Source of the DNA: Symbiodinium microadriaticum
Taxonomy: Eukaryota; Sar; Dinophyceae; Suessiales; Symbiodiniaceae
DNA length: 64,000 bases
Direction: 5' to 3'
Assembly: GCA_001939145.1 (NCBI GenBank)
Contig: LSRX01001553.1
Span: forward strand, 1-64,000
Numbering within the stretch: the stretch's first letter is position 1; each line of letters begins with the position of its first letter. Both the position numbers and the translations under genes were made by a program. Below the pieces are notes generated by a model. The model had not been told where the DNA came from. It worked only from the letters and a program-made list of their open reading frames with translations, and searched no databases. Shown one piece after another: positions 21,143 to 33,425 of this stretch.

Positions 21143-23370
21143 GATGTGGTTCCCAGGAGCCGGGAGCCCGATTGAGCCCTGAATCAGAACAGTCTGGAAG
21201 AGCCCTCACAGGTGGCCTTGCCTGGTCTGGCATCAGAGGCATGAGCCCGACACCCCTTAGCGGAGCGTGGAAGTCGGAAGGACGGTCGGGTCAGGATACA
21301 CGGTCTTAAACGGCTCTATGCAGGACAAGCATGCTGCATATACTCAGCCAAAGACGTAGAGGCATCCATCCTCAGCCCTGGCAGCCGGGCTTGCACACTC
21401 GATGGAGCTGCACACTCTTGATCTGCTTTCAGGTTTGGTGCGGGTAACGTTTTACGATTGTGGTACTGGCACAACCGCTAGTCCTTCACATTGAGGATGC
21501 GACACCGAACTCTTCAACCACCGATCAAGCTCGACTGCCTGCATGTCCATCTTCAGGAGGCTGTGAGGGCGCTGCATTCCTGGGAAGCCAAGCTAGGCCA
21601 GGACCAAGCCGACATGCCGTTACGAGAACGACGGGCGTGCGTACTCGTGCAAATCCATGCACCTGCGCCTATGCATTAACCTTGCATGTAGGTTCACGTC
21701 AACGTGCGTTGTGCTCACGCATAGGAATTCGTCATCTGATGCTCCGAATGCATCCTGATTATGTTTGGGTACGAGCAATTGGTTGATCCGTCAGTCTGTT
21801 GCTAGTACAAGCCAACGTGGGCTCAAGCTTGCCAGTTGCACCTGAGTCCGGATTGCACATTCATGAATCAATGGCCCTAAGAACATGCAGTTCGAGCATG
21901 AAATCGTTGGCCCTCGAGTGCTCAGAGACGTGTGGCTTTAAATGCATGGACATGTTTCTGACATGGACATCAGGGACCGTACTAATGTAGGGGGATTGCA
22001 AAACCCCGCCTGAAATTAAGCTTTCGGGCGTTGGCGTTGCGTGTCAGGCCGGCTCCAAACGAGGGATCGCACGCTGAACGAAACAGGATCTGGGCCGACG
22101 ACTCCATCATCGAGATGCGATTCTCGATTTTGTGCCTGTCGGCTGTCAATGCCTTGGGGCGGCAGATCCGAGAAAACATGTGTCTGTCCGCAATAGATTC
22201 AATAGATATGTCTCAAGGGAATGCCGGTGATCGGGTCGAAATATCCATGTGGCGCTTTCGCATCCCTCCGCAGGCCCGAGACTCTGGCAGCCATCATGCT
22301 CGACTCACTGATCGGACAGAGAGGATGCCCCTGCGCATGAGACGCTCTTGTGCCAGCTACCGGTTAGCCAGAAGTATCACACGTTTGGCAATGGTCCAAA
22401 GGTTCAGCGCACGGCAGGTCAATTCCCAATAAGGATCTCGCACACGCCTGCCATTACATGGCAATACTACGACGATTTCGATTGTTGTCCTTGCCTTACA
22501 TTCACTTCTGGGTGGATATAAGTTGTTCTGAGGAATTGCACCAGGTGTGTACCATCACAGCAGCTAGACAAAACTGTGCTAGCTGCAGCTACACGCAGTG
22601 TACTCTGTCCAGTCTTGACCTTAAGGCCATTTTCCTGATGCCTTGCTGCTTGCTGCACTAATGAAGGACAGCTCCATGGCCTCCTGCAGCGTGGGCCTGT
22701 TCAGGTTCTTGCTGCCATAGCGAATGGAACTCAGCTGCTGCCGCCGTGCCTGCAGCGGTGTGCACGGCCAGAACATCACGGAGTGCAATCGTTTAGGATC
22801 TTCCAGGCCTGAGGGAAGATGTCCTGCTGCATCATGTTGGCCATCATCGAGGCCTGTACTTAGCTGCTGAGCCGCGCAAAGTGACGCTTTTCAGACACTT
22901 GCTGCGGCCGGATCCTGCTGCGAGTTCATCCCTGATGCAACATCGGCTGGCAGCGGCGGCGCCTGCTGGACCACTCGACCGCAGTACAACCAAAACTGGA
23001 ATAGCACCATGATGCAGTGGACCATCAGGTGTGTTTGCAACAACGGCAGCGCTTGGAGATCTGAACCAAGCCTACGACCTGCGAGTTAGCCCGTCCCGGC
23101 TCCTGAGGAAGATCTGCACCAGCCTGGAAGGCCGCGTTGAGACATATAGCTGTGCCACAGGCAACTTTCCCCGAAATCGGATCCTCCAATCGCTGTCAAG
23201 GAGCCGCCACCGACGTCAGGGAGTTCGCAAGGCCCGTGAGATTTGCCGGAAGGCTCGTCGCCACGCTGGCCTGACGCAAATCTGATAGACCCGTCGAAGC
23301 AGTGGTTCCTGGCCTGTTGGTTCTGCTCAAAGCATTAGGTGAGGTGAAGAGTCTCAGAGTCTGGTTAGGC
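21143..23370. other. gene-less or unresolved
   Basis: 22031-22432 plus (133 codons, includes DDSIIEMRFSILCLSAVNAL) and 22179-21982 minus (MFSRICRPKALTADRHKIEN) are antisense to each other with equal codon bias, so one could be a real exon. The remainder shows only short frames. Confidence 0.4.
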
Positions 23371-26300
23371 TTGAATGCCTCTTTGCTCTATGAGCACTAC
23401 GATTCAGGAGAATCATCCAGCACTATGGGAAGCTAGTGATGGCCCGGGCAGAAAAGCCTGGCAATTAAGCAACGCAAACTCTTTGCAGCCTAAGCTGGGT
23501 TCTCTTCCAAATCGCACTGATCACATTGCAGTTCGGCACCCGTGCTGCCTGCCGCAACTCGAAGTCTCTCGCTTCCTTAGTCTTACATTCAAGATACGGC
23601 ACCTGCCACGACGTCAGATTTGTTTGCCTACCCCTACTGCGGCATGCTTAGTGCTTTGCATTCCTCTGTTGGCACGAACAATGGTGCAACGTGAAGTTTT
23701 GCAGGCAGTCAGGAGTCAGAGGCCCAGACAACAGATGGTCGGACGGAGATGCTGACAAGATTGTCCAAAGACGCTGGCCCAACAGCACGAGGTCCTATTG
23801 GCCCGGGGTCCTGCAAACTTCAGGCTACTTCCGACTCATGCATCGGGTTTCGAGTGAGAAAGTCTCTTGCACATCGCACGCAGCTTAAGATTCTTGGTGC
23901 GTCCCGAACGAGCACTTTCTAGCTGCACTGGGATCGTTTCACCTTGCATGCGCCTTGCCTGCCTTCCCTCTGGGTGCTCGTTCACCATGCAAGGCCTGTG
24001 GTTTAAAGAGTATAAGAGTGATGTTTCTGCTTGAATGCCTCCTTGCGCCATGAGCACCACGATTCAGGAGAGTTATCCAGCCCTATGGTTATGCCCCGAG
24101 GCAGAAAAGCCTGGCAATTAAGCAACGCAAACTCTTTGCAACCTAAGCTGGGTTCTCTTCCAAATCGCACTGATCACTTTGCAGTTCGGCACCCATGCTG
24201 CCTGCCGCAATTCGGAGTCTCTCGCTTCCTTAGTCTTACTTTCGATTCAAAATACAGCACCTGCCACGGTACACAAAATGTATTCTGTTGGCCTGTTGGC
24301 ACGAACAATGGTGCAACGTGAAGTCTTGCATGCAGTCAACAGTCAGAGGCCCAGACAACAGGTGGTCGGACGGAGATGCTGACAGGATTGTCCAAAGACG
24401 CTGGCCCGACAGCACGAGGTCCTATTGGCCCGGGGTCCTGCAAACTTCAGGCTACTTCCGACTCATGCATCGGGTTTCGAGTGAGAAAGTCTCTTGCACA
24501 TCGCACGCAGCTTAAGATTCTTGGTGCGTCCCGAACGAGCACTTTCTAGCTGCACTGGGGTCGTTTCACCTTGCATGGGCGCCTTGCCTGCCTTCCCTCT
24601 GGGTGCTCGTTCACCATGCAAGGCCTGTGGTTTAAAGAGTATAAGAGTGATGTTTCTGCTTGAATGCCTCCTTGCGCCATGAGCACCACGATTCAGGAGA
24701 GTTATCCAGCCCTATGGTTATGCCCCGAGGCAGAAAAGCCTGGCAATTAAGCAACGCAAACTCTTTGCAACCTAAGCTGGGTTCTCTTCCAAATCGCACT
24801 GATCACTTTGCAGTTCGGCACCCATGCTGCCTGCCGCAATTCGGAGTCTCTCGCTTCCTTAGTCTTACTTTCGATTCAAAATACAACACCTGCCACGGAA
24901 CACAAAATGTATTCTGTTGGCCTGTTGGCACGAACATGGTGCAGGGTGAAGTTTCGCAGGCAGTCAGCAGTCAGAGGCCCAGACAACAGATGGTGGGACG
25001 GAGATGCTGACAGGATTGTCCAAAGACACTGGCCCGACAGCACGAGGTCCTATTGGCCCGGGGTCCTGCAAACTTCAGGCTACTTCCGACTCATGCATCG
25101 GGTTTCGAGTGAGAAAGTCTCTTGCACATCGCACGCAGCTTAAGATTCTTGGTGCGTCCCGAACGAGCACTTTCTAGCTGCACTGGGGTCGTTTCACCTT
25201 GCATGGGCGCCTTGCCTGCCTTCCCTCTGGGTGCTCGTTCACCATGCAAGGCCTGTGGTTTAAAGAGTATAAGAGTGATGTTTCTGCTTGAATGCCTCCT
25301 TGCGCCATGAGCACCACGATTCAGGAGAGTTATCCAGCCCTATGGTTATGCCCCGAGGCAGAAAAGCCTGGCAATTAAGCAACGCAAACTCTTTGCAACC
25401 TAAGCTGGGTTCTCTTCCAAATCGCACTGATCACTTTGCAGTTCGGCACCCATGCTGCCTGCCGCAATTCGGAGTCTCTCGCTTCCTTAGTCTTACTTTC
25501 GATTCAAAATACAACACCTGCCACGGTACACAAAATGCATTCTGTTGGCCTGTTGGCACGAACATGGTGCAGGGTGAAGTTTCGCAGGCAGTCAGCAGTC
25601 AGAGGCCCAGACAGCAGATGGTCGGACGGAGATGCTGACAGGATTGTCCAAAGACACTGGCCCGACAGCACGAGGTCCTATTGGCCCGGGGTCCTGCAAA
25701 CTTCAGGCTACTTCCGACTCATGCATCGGGTTTCGAGTGAGAAAGTCTCTTGCACATCGCACGCAGCTTAAGATTCTTGGTGCGTCCCGAACGAGCACTT
25801 TCTAGCTGCACTGGGGTCGTTTCACCTTGCATGGGCGCCTTGCCTGCCTTCCCTCTGGGTGCTCGTTCACCATGCAAGGCCTGTGGTTTAAAGAGTATAA
25901 GAGTGATGTTTCTGCTTGAATGCCTCCTTGCGCCATGAGCACCACGATTCAGGAGAGTTATCCAGCCCTATGGTTATGCCCCGAGGCAGAAAAGCCTGGC
26001 AATTAAGCAACGCAAACTCTTTGCAACCTAAGCTGGGTTCTCTTCCAAATCGCACTGATCACTTTGCAGTTCGGCACCCATGCTGCCTGCCGCAATTCGG
26101 AGTCTCTCGCTTCCTTAGTCTTACTTTCGATTCAAAATACAACACCTGCCACGGAACACAAAATGTATTCTGTTGGCCTGTTGGCACGAACATGGTGCAG
26201 GGTGAAGTTTCGCAGGCAGTCAGCAGTCAGAGGCCCAGACAACAGATGGTCGGACGGAGATGCTGACAGGATTGTCCAAAGACACTGGCCCGACAGCACG

Positions 26301-27620
26301 AGGTCCTATTGGCCCGGGGTCCTGCAAACTTCAGGCTACTTCCGACTCATGCATCGGGTTTCGAGTGAGAAAGTCTCTTGCACATCACACGCAGCTTAAG
26401 ATTTTTGGTGCGTCTCGAACGAGCACTTTCTAGCTGCACCGGGGTCGTTTCACCTTGCATGGGCGCCTTGCCTGTCTACCCTCTCGGTGCTCGCTCACCA
26501 TGCAAGGCCTGTGGTTTAAGGAGTATGAGAGTGATGGTTCTGCTTGAATGCCTCCTTGCGCCATGAGCACCACGATTCAGGAGAGTTATCCAGCACTATG
26601 GGAAGTTAGAAATGGCCCAGGCAGAAAAGCCTGGCAATTAAGCAACGCAAACTCTTTGCAACCTAAGCTGGGTTCTCTTCCAAATCGCACTGATCACATT
26701 GCAGTTCGGCACCCATGCTGCCTGCCGCAATTCGAAGTCTCTCGCTTCCTTAGTCTTACTTTCGATTCAACACCTGCCTCGGTACGCAAAATGTATTCTG
26801 TTGGCCTGTCGGCAAGAACATGGTGCAGGGTGAAATTTCGCAGGCAGTCAGCAGTCAGAGGCCCAGACAACAGGTGGTCGGACGGAGATGCTGACAGGAT
26901 TGTCCAAAGACACTGGCCCAACAGCACGAGGTCCTATTGGCCCGGGGTCCTGCAAGCTTCAGGCTACTTCCGACTCATGCATCGGGTTTCGAGTGAGAAA
27001 GTCTCTTGCACATCACACACAGCTTAAGATTTTTGGTGCGTCCCGAACGAGCACTTTCTAGCTGCGCTGGGGTCGTTTCACCTTGCACGGGCGCCTTGCC
27101 TGCCTTCCCTCTGGGTGCTCGTTCACCATGCAAGGCCTGTTGTTTAAAGAATATAAGAGTGATGGTTCTGCTTGAATGCCTCCTTGCGCCATGAGCACCA
27201 CGATTCAGGAGAATCATCCAGCACTATGGGAAGTTAGTAATGGCCCAGGCAGAAAAGCCTGGCCAGTAAGCAACGGAAACTCTTTGCAACCTAAGCTGGG
27301 TTCTCTTCCAAATCGCACTGATCACATTGCAGTTCGGCACCCATGCTGCCTGCCGCAATCCGAAGTCTCTCGCTTCCTTAGTCTTACTTTCGATTCAAAA
27401 TACAACACCTGCCACGTTACAAAAAATGTACGCCTGGCGTGCTGCGTGGCATTGTTCTGTTGGCACGAACACTGGTGCAAGGTGAAGTTTTGCGTGCAGT
27501 CAGCTGTCAGAGGCCCGGACAACAGATTGTCGGACGGAGATGGTGACGGGATTGTCCAACGACACTGGCCCAACAGCACGAGGTCCTATTGGCCCTATCG
27601 GGCCAGGGTCCTGCGGAGGC
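23371..27620. repeat. tandem array of a 628-bp unit, about 6.7 copies
   Basis: The landmark TTGAATGCCTC recurs at 23371, 24031, 24660, 25288, 25916, 26544 and 27172. Spacings are 660, 629 and then 628 four times. The middle copies are almost identical; the outer copies are diverged and carry indels, and the last breaks off near 27600. Frames are open on both strands. Plus frames of 62, 111 and 116 codons fuse to 159 and 174 codons in the last two copies. The minus strand has a repeated exon-like piece after AAACCACAG|G ending SKPDA and TGA. It is unclear whether the array is a gene cluster or a satellite. Confidence 0.97.
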
Positions 27621-28553
27621 TTGGTTCAGATAGCTTCACCCTGGGAGTTGGTGCTTGCCTAATCCGGATTCGTATCCCGGCCGCCATGTTGTGGCAATGA
27701 ACTGACGTTGAACTCCACTGTGCCCTACGAGTCCTCCTGGTTTCCGGCCCCGAGGAAACCCCTTCCCAAAATAGGCTTCTAGCTAGCGGTTGTCAGGACT
27801 AGACACACCCGATAGCATCGCAGTAGCCGAGTCTAGTGTCGCGACCCGAACTGTTCTGAGTAGCCTCATGACTCGGACACTCATGGAGCCTGAGCGAAGA
27901 TGTCCACCCCGGAGCTGTTGAATACACCGAGCATTTGGGGTGGCCTTGGCTTGATCTGCGTCGGAACAAAGGCTGCAACATGCCCAGCTGGCAGTCGAGG
28001 GAGTGCCAGTTTTGAAGGAGTCTGACATGCTGCACCACTCCTCCCGGGAATAGCTTAGCGTCGATGCCAAGCTACAGACGGCGACAGCTGAACCATTGAA
28101 TCATTACACCATAAGCACAGAAGCAGTCGCAGTTGTAGTGGAAGTGCTAGTATGACATGTAACTCTTGTTGGAGTCACATTAAAGGGCCGGGATTTGAGG
28201 CTCAAAGGCTGGCGTTGGAAGATGTTGGCTAACGACTTTCGCAAATCTGCAGTTCTACGGGGGGGGGTGGGTAAACGCCAAACCAACTTCTTGTTCTGCA
28301 CGTAATGGTAGGAAGGCGCACGAAGTGCTGAGACTCGAAGAGCACGGAGCTCGCAAGACCGCAGATGCTAGAGACTCCACCTGTGTTGACCAGCTGTTGG
28401 CAGCGACACCGCACCCAGTCCAGCCACAGCACCGCACAGCATGTCCGGAAGCATTGCTTGGCTGGCCATTTGGAAGCTACCCTTCCCGCCCTTGCTATTC
28501 GGAGCACTGGGCAATACTTGTGGCAGCAAAGGCAAAGACTTCAATTCGAGTTT
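27621..28553. other. no supportable gene
   Basis: Minus frames at 27783-28070 and 28229-28507 are open but have no clear exon structure. A G9 run lies at 28259-28267. Confidence 0.4.
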
Positions 28554-28664
28554 CTGCAGCCAAGAAACTGCGGGTTTGTCGCTTGCTGGAACGCCTGCGC
28601 CGCGGCCTCAGCATTTCGTGCAGCCAGATCAATGACCAAGCTCACACAGTTCATCACAACACTT
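28554..28664 (-). CDS. 37-codon exon candidate, helical Ala-rich
   Basis: After GTACACAG the minus strand reads VVMNCVSLVIDLAARNAEAA and continues AQAFQQATNPQFLGC, with strong purine-first bias. It resembles one helical-repeat segment. The following intron and next exon were not identified. Opposing plus frames here are weaker. Confidence 0.4.
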
Positions 28665-28732
28665 CTGTGTACTGACAAAGCTCAGGAGCTCCACAGAGGC
28701 TAGACATGGTTCATGATTGAGACTGACAAGCA

Positions 28733-29062
28733 GTGTCTCCAGACTCAGCATCGTTGGCTACGGAAGAATACTTGCATGTCCTCAGCGACCCGCAGATGTC
28801 ATTGACAGGCACTGAGCGGGTAGGTGTTGAACAAGATTTTGATGAACGTTCTGAGATAGAGTTTGAGGCAGGACCTGGACAGAAGCTAGCTGCGATGTGG
28901 CATCTCATGGCCCTGACATGTGCTCGGCAATTAGACACATGTGTCACATGTGGGCTATGCGTTGCTTATCAGGGGTGCCTTTCACAACGCATGATTTTCT
29001 CCAACTCTTCACACAGCAAGTTCAGGGCAGAATCAAGAGTTGGCCTGTGGCTGCGCCTGTGA
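28733..29062 (+). CDS. acidic plus-strand ORF, uncertain
   Basis: The 109-codon frame contains VGVEQDFDERSEIEFEAG followed by KLAAMWHLMALTCARQLD. Composition is protein-like, but there are no splice motifs or family, and the minus strand is partly open. Confidence 0.25.
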   Translation: MSPDSASLATEEYLHVLSDPQMSLTGTERVGVEQDFDERSEIEFEAGPGQKLAAMWHLMALTCARQLDTCVTCGLCVAYQGCLSQRMIFSNSSHSKFRAESRVGLWLRL

Positions 29063-29173
29063 AGTCACGGCTGGGGCCTGGCAGAAGTCGGGACAACTAG
29101 ATCGGTTTCAGAGACAGGCTGGTGAATCCTAAGTACCTAAGACTGGGCCCGGCAAGGTTCCACAGCGCAGGTG

Positions 29174-29380
29174 ACCCTAAACACTAAAAACCTGAACACC
29201 AGACATCCCTACACCCTAAACCCCAAACCTAACCCTAAACCCCCAAAACACCAAACATCCCAAACCTAACCGACACTCTTCTCGTCAAGGCTTCGGCCTG
29301 AGAGCTCGCCAGGCTAAGGAGCCTCGCAGAAAGGTTCTTTTGAGGTTTTAGGGTTTAGGGGTTATCTTTTAGGGTTTAGC
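29174..29380. repeat. head-to-head telomere-like blocks
   Basis: 29174-29271 is a degenerate CCCTAAA-type array (with AACACC and CCCCAAAC variants). 29345-29380 carries TTTAGGG words in the opposite orientation. About 70 bp of unique sequence lie between them. Confidence 0.85.
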
Positions 29381-30929
29381 TGAAGGTCCTAAGAGATAAA
29401 GTTGCTAAGAAATCGTCCAGACACCACACAACCAAAAAACCATGCATGATCTATAACATGTCATTTGCTCCTGCGTACATAGCATAATGGAGTAAGATAC
29501 GGCAGGGATTTACATGAATATTCATGCATACATACGTATATGATATTGTACTCTATATAATATACACATAGATTTTTTCTGTTCTGTGCTACCTGTTGTG
29601 TACATGTATGTATATATAGGTGTTCTTTTGTATATCTTGTATTTACAGAACTATGAACATGGTCAACCCCCCCCTCCTCATGATCCACCCCAGCCTGCTT
29701 GCCAACCGTTCGTCTACAGTCTACAGTATTCTGTCTCCAAAGGCTTTCTCCGAGGTCCAAAATCGATCGGAATTTACGGTGGTTTCTGCTCGCTCTAATT
29801 GGAAGAAATGCTTGAGCCCTTCACAATTCACAAAGACACCGGGCAGCTGGATTGTTTCTGCGTAGTTGCTGCTACTTTCTTTCATTAGAAATCCTCTTCC
29901 ATCACAGAGAAACACGAGAAGTATCAGGAATCCCTTTAAAGTGGCAACGAGCGGTTGCAATCTGCCAGTATCGCAAAACTTACTCTGATGTTTTGGACAA
30001 GGAGTGGTCTCCCTCCCCCATATTCCGAATACATCCGATCACAATTAAGCTGTGCCGAACTTCTTACGCTTTATAACTCGAAGAGAACAGCTTGTCTTGC
30101 AAAATATGAGGTCGAACCTGGGACCTGGCAACTCCTGTTGCAACCAGAATAACAAAGTTTTCGTATGCTAGCAGCGAAAACAAACGCAAAAGAACAGATA
30201 GTGATCACCCTTTTCTGTCCGCATAGTAAAGACATGGAAGCACACTTCCCTACCTTTTTGTGCTTCGTGGGAAGTAGGACATATGTGTATCCGGAAGGCA
30301 TTCGTTGTTCCTCTCTTGGTAGGAGGCTAGAGACCACTTGGGTTCACGCAAACAAACAACCAGACTCCTTGGCCCCGTACTACCGGCAGGAAATCGAGAG
30401 AGCTGCTTTTTCTCGTTCAACAACAAGACATGAAATGGCTCCTGTCTTCGTGCCTTAGCCTCGTAACCAGCCAAAAACACCCTCTACATCTCCTACAGCA
30501 CTTCAAAGCTGCCAAAGAATTCCGCTACGTAGTGGGCAAACTCAAATACACGTAATATTGGCCTAGTGCTTTGTATGTTTTGACATGCAACGATGTGTAA
30601 TGAGGACGCCTTCCATCATGCAAACATAAAGAAGTTGTTCTGTCTCCCAATATTCAGAAGACAGAAGAGAGCCAAGCCTTTTCCAACCATCAGCAGAGAT
30701 AAGAAAGCTCCTTCGGCTGATACCCAAAAATACAACAGCGTCATCTTGCAAGTATAAAATGTGAGAGCTCCTTTATGCGCGAGGTAGTATAGTATTGGCA
30801 AGAACTGTCTGAATGAAAAATTAAGGCCTCGACAAGGTGTAAACTTCAAACACATCTCTACGATCAGAACAGCAACTACTACAAGCAAAAAAACCACACT
30901 GCTGCTGCTGCATGTTCTATTGCAGCTCA
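29381..30929. other. AT-richer stretch without supportable genes
   Basis: Composition is visibly lower in GC than its surroundings. Short TATAT/GTATG words occur at 29525-29640. Minus frames at 30616-31029 are hydrophobic and lack exon structure. Confidence 0.5.
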
Positions 30930-31470
30930 TACTGTTCCAGATTGCCAAAATGCCGCCAGGCTCGAATCTCCCTAGAACTTGTAGGGCCGAAAATGCAAAT
31001 TCCCAAAATCCTGGCATCTGTAGGGCCATCAGTGTCCTGTTTTGGGAATTGGGGGAAATTCGATCCCTGCCGATGTTGTCGCATCCGAGGTTCCCAAATG
31101 CTGCCAGTCTCCAAATTCCTCAAAATGTGTAAAGCTTGAAGTGCAAAAATATCGGCAACGATCAAATTTCCCAAGAACTTCCAAATTCCTGTCATCCATA
31201 GGAATTTCTGGGCCACAGTTGTTCAGATTTCGGGCATTGCAGGAAACTCGATCCCTGCCGCTGAATGTCGCGTCCGAAATGTTGCCAGGCTCCAAATTTC
31301 CCGAAGTTTGAAAAGCCTGAAATCCAAAAATATGAACAGAAATCAGACTTCAACCAAACTTCACAAAATCCTGGCATCTATGGAGAGTGCAGGGACTTAG
31401 TTGCTGAGAATTTGGCATGTTTTAGGAAATTCGATCCGTGCCGATGGTTTCACGCTTCCGGCGAGGTTGC
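30930..31470. repeat. degenerate ~185-bp tandem satellite, about 3 copies
   Basis: The phrase GAAA(T/C)TCGATCC(C/G)TGCCG recurs at 31055, 31243 and 31426 (spacing 188 and 183). It is accompanied by CCAAAT(G/T)..GCCAG, CTCCAAATT and CTGGCATCT words in the same order. Copies are strongly diverged. Confidence 0.8.
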
Positions 31471-31474
31471 CCGC

Positions 31475-31524
31475 CCCCCATGATCCACCCCTTACAAAAT
31501 GCAAATTCGGGTGGATCCATGGGG
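31475..31524. repeat. 50-bp hairpin beside the microsatellite
   Basis: CCCCCATGATCCACCC and GGGTGGATCCATGGGG are complementary with one bulge, around an 18-nt loop. Confidence 0.75.
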
Positions 31525-31529
31525 AGGCA

Positions 31530-31650
31530 TGAGTGTGTGTGTGTGTGTGTGTGTGTGTTTTGTGTGTGTGTGTGTTTGTATGTATGTGTATGTATGTATG
31601 TATGTATGTATGTAGGTAGGTAGGTAGGTAGGTAGGTAGGTAGGTATATA
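31530..31650. repeat. (TG)n-(TATG)n-(GTAG)n compound array
   Basis: Three consecutive simple repeats on the left flank of the ACATATAT array. Confidence 0.97.
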
Positions 31651-32255
31651 CATATACATATACATATACATTACATATACATATATACATATATACATAT
31701 ATACATATATACATATATACATATATACATATATACATATATACATATATACATATATACATATATACATATATACATATATACATATATACATATATAC
31801 ATATATACATATATACATATATACATATATACATATATACATATATACATATATACATATATACATATATACATATATACATATATACATATATACATAT
31901 ATACATATATACATATATACATATATACATATATACATATATACATATATACATATATACATATATACATATATACATATATACATATATACATATATAC
32001 ATATATACATATATACATATATACATATATACATATATACATATATACATATATACATATATACATATATACATATATACATATATACATATATACATAT
32101 ATACATATATACATATATACATATATACATATATACATATATACATATATACATATATACATATATACATATATACATATATACATATATACATATATAC
32201 ATATATACATATATACATATATACATATATACATATATACATATATACATATACA
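31651..32255. repeat. (ACATATAT)n array, about 72 units
   Basis: Nearly perfect 8-bp units run from about 31675, led in by ACATAT hexamers. Long Tyr/Ile/Met frames across it are translation artefacts. Confidence 0.98.
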
Positions 32256-32645
32256 CATATACATATACATATATATAAATATATGTATATGTATATGTAT
32301 TTGTACTGGTATTTATATTTATACATACATACATGTATACATACATACATACATACATACATACATACATACATACGTACGTACGTACATACATACGTAC
32401 GTACGTACATACATACATACATACAAATACATACATACAAATACATACATACATACATACATACATACATACATACCTTCCTACGTACGTACGTACATAC
32501 GTACATACCTACACACATACATACACACACACATGCATGCATGCATGCATGCATGCATGCATGCATGCATGCATGCATGCATGCATACATACATACATAC
32601 ATACACACATGCCTACATACCCACACGCGCACACACACACACACA
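32256..32645. repeat. (CATA)n-(CATACGTA)n-(CATG)n-(CA)n compound array
   Basis: Consecutive blocks include about 15 CATG units near 32533-32585. They are roughly the reverse complement of the left-flank arrays. Confidence 0.97.
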
Positions 32646-33160
32646 TCAAACTTCGAGCCACCGGTACCGGTATTTACACGCTTCTCAGACAGACCTTTCC
32701 GGGGTGTGCGCACATCTGTCGACATCTGTCGACTCAGTGCAGGTTGCAAATCTTGCTGCCCTTTTCCAGTCCTCTTTCCAAATGCTGGTTCCTCAATGGA
32801 GACAGTCGTCCTATCTGTGAGTCATCCAATTTCGACAGACTTCTGCGTCGCCATAAAACCCCGTAGAGCATGACGGAGTCTAAAGTTGCTCTGGGATTGT
32901 TCGCAAGGAGATCAAAATGGTGGATCCTGGTTGATTGGTGGGATCGTGATACTTCGGTGTTGCATTCCTCGCATACATTGGCCAGCAGAGTTCGTCATCT
33001 ACTGCAGGTGGAAAAACAAAGTCCTAACCCCAGGAACTGCTCTGGAAGTGACGGCCTTGCCCGGATCTCATCGCGGTCAAGCTCACGCTGATGGGCAGGG
33101 GCCGCTCCTGTCGTTCGCGTAGCTTCGTGAGCGACCGGCAACACACGTGTGCAGGCGCAT
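32646..33160. other. no supportable gene
   Basis: Unique DNA between microsatellites. Frames of about 75 codons carry no motif. Confidence 0.45.
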
Positions 33161-33165
33161 GTGTG

Positions 33166-33196
<31 letters not shown>

Positions 33197-33252
33197 TATA
33201 GTTATTTATGTAATTTATATACATACATATACATACATATACATACATTTAC

Positions 33253-33284
<32 letters not shown>

Positions 33285-33425
33285 GCGAGCGTGCATGTCA
33301 TGCACAGAGGGACAGAGACACTGACAGAGACACAGAAGGTGACAGAGACACAGACAAGAACAGGTAGGTAGGTAGGTCGGTCGGTCGGTAGGAGGTAGGT
33401 GGGTAGGTGGGTGGATGTACAAATC
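33161..33425. repeat. compound GT/AT/ACAT, GACAGA and GGTA arrays
   Basis: 33166-33290 is GT then TA and CATA repeats. 33301-33362 is a GACAGAGACACA-type minisatellite. 33362-33420 is GGTA/GGTC tetramers. Confidence 0.93.

Noticed and set aside
23497..23560. U5 snRNA-like phrase (TTCTCTTCCAAATCGCA) in every 628-bp unit
   Set aside because: The 5' stem words resemble U5, but the invariant loop (CGCCTTTTAC) and Sm site are absent, so the match is probably chance.
30085..30135. tRNA-like B-box on the minus strand (AGGTTCGACC)
   Set aside because: No matching A-box, acceptor stem or anticodon arm at proper spacing.
31397..32749. 450-codon and other very long open frames across the ACATATAT arrays
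   Set aside because: They translate an 8-bp repeat into Tyr/Ile/Met periodic polymers on all frames and end in non-repeat noise; there is no coding evidence.
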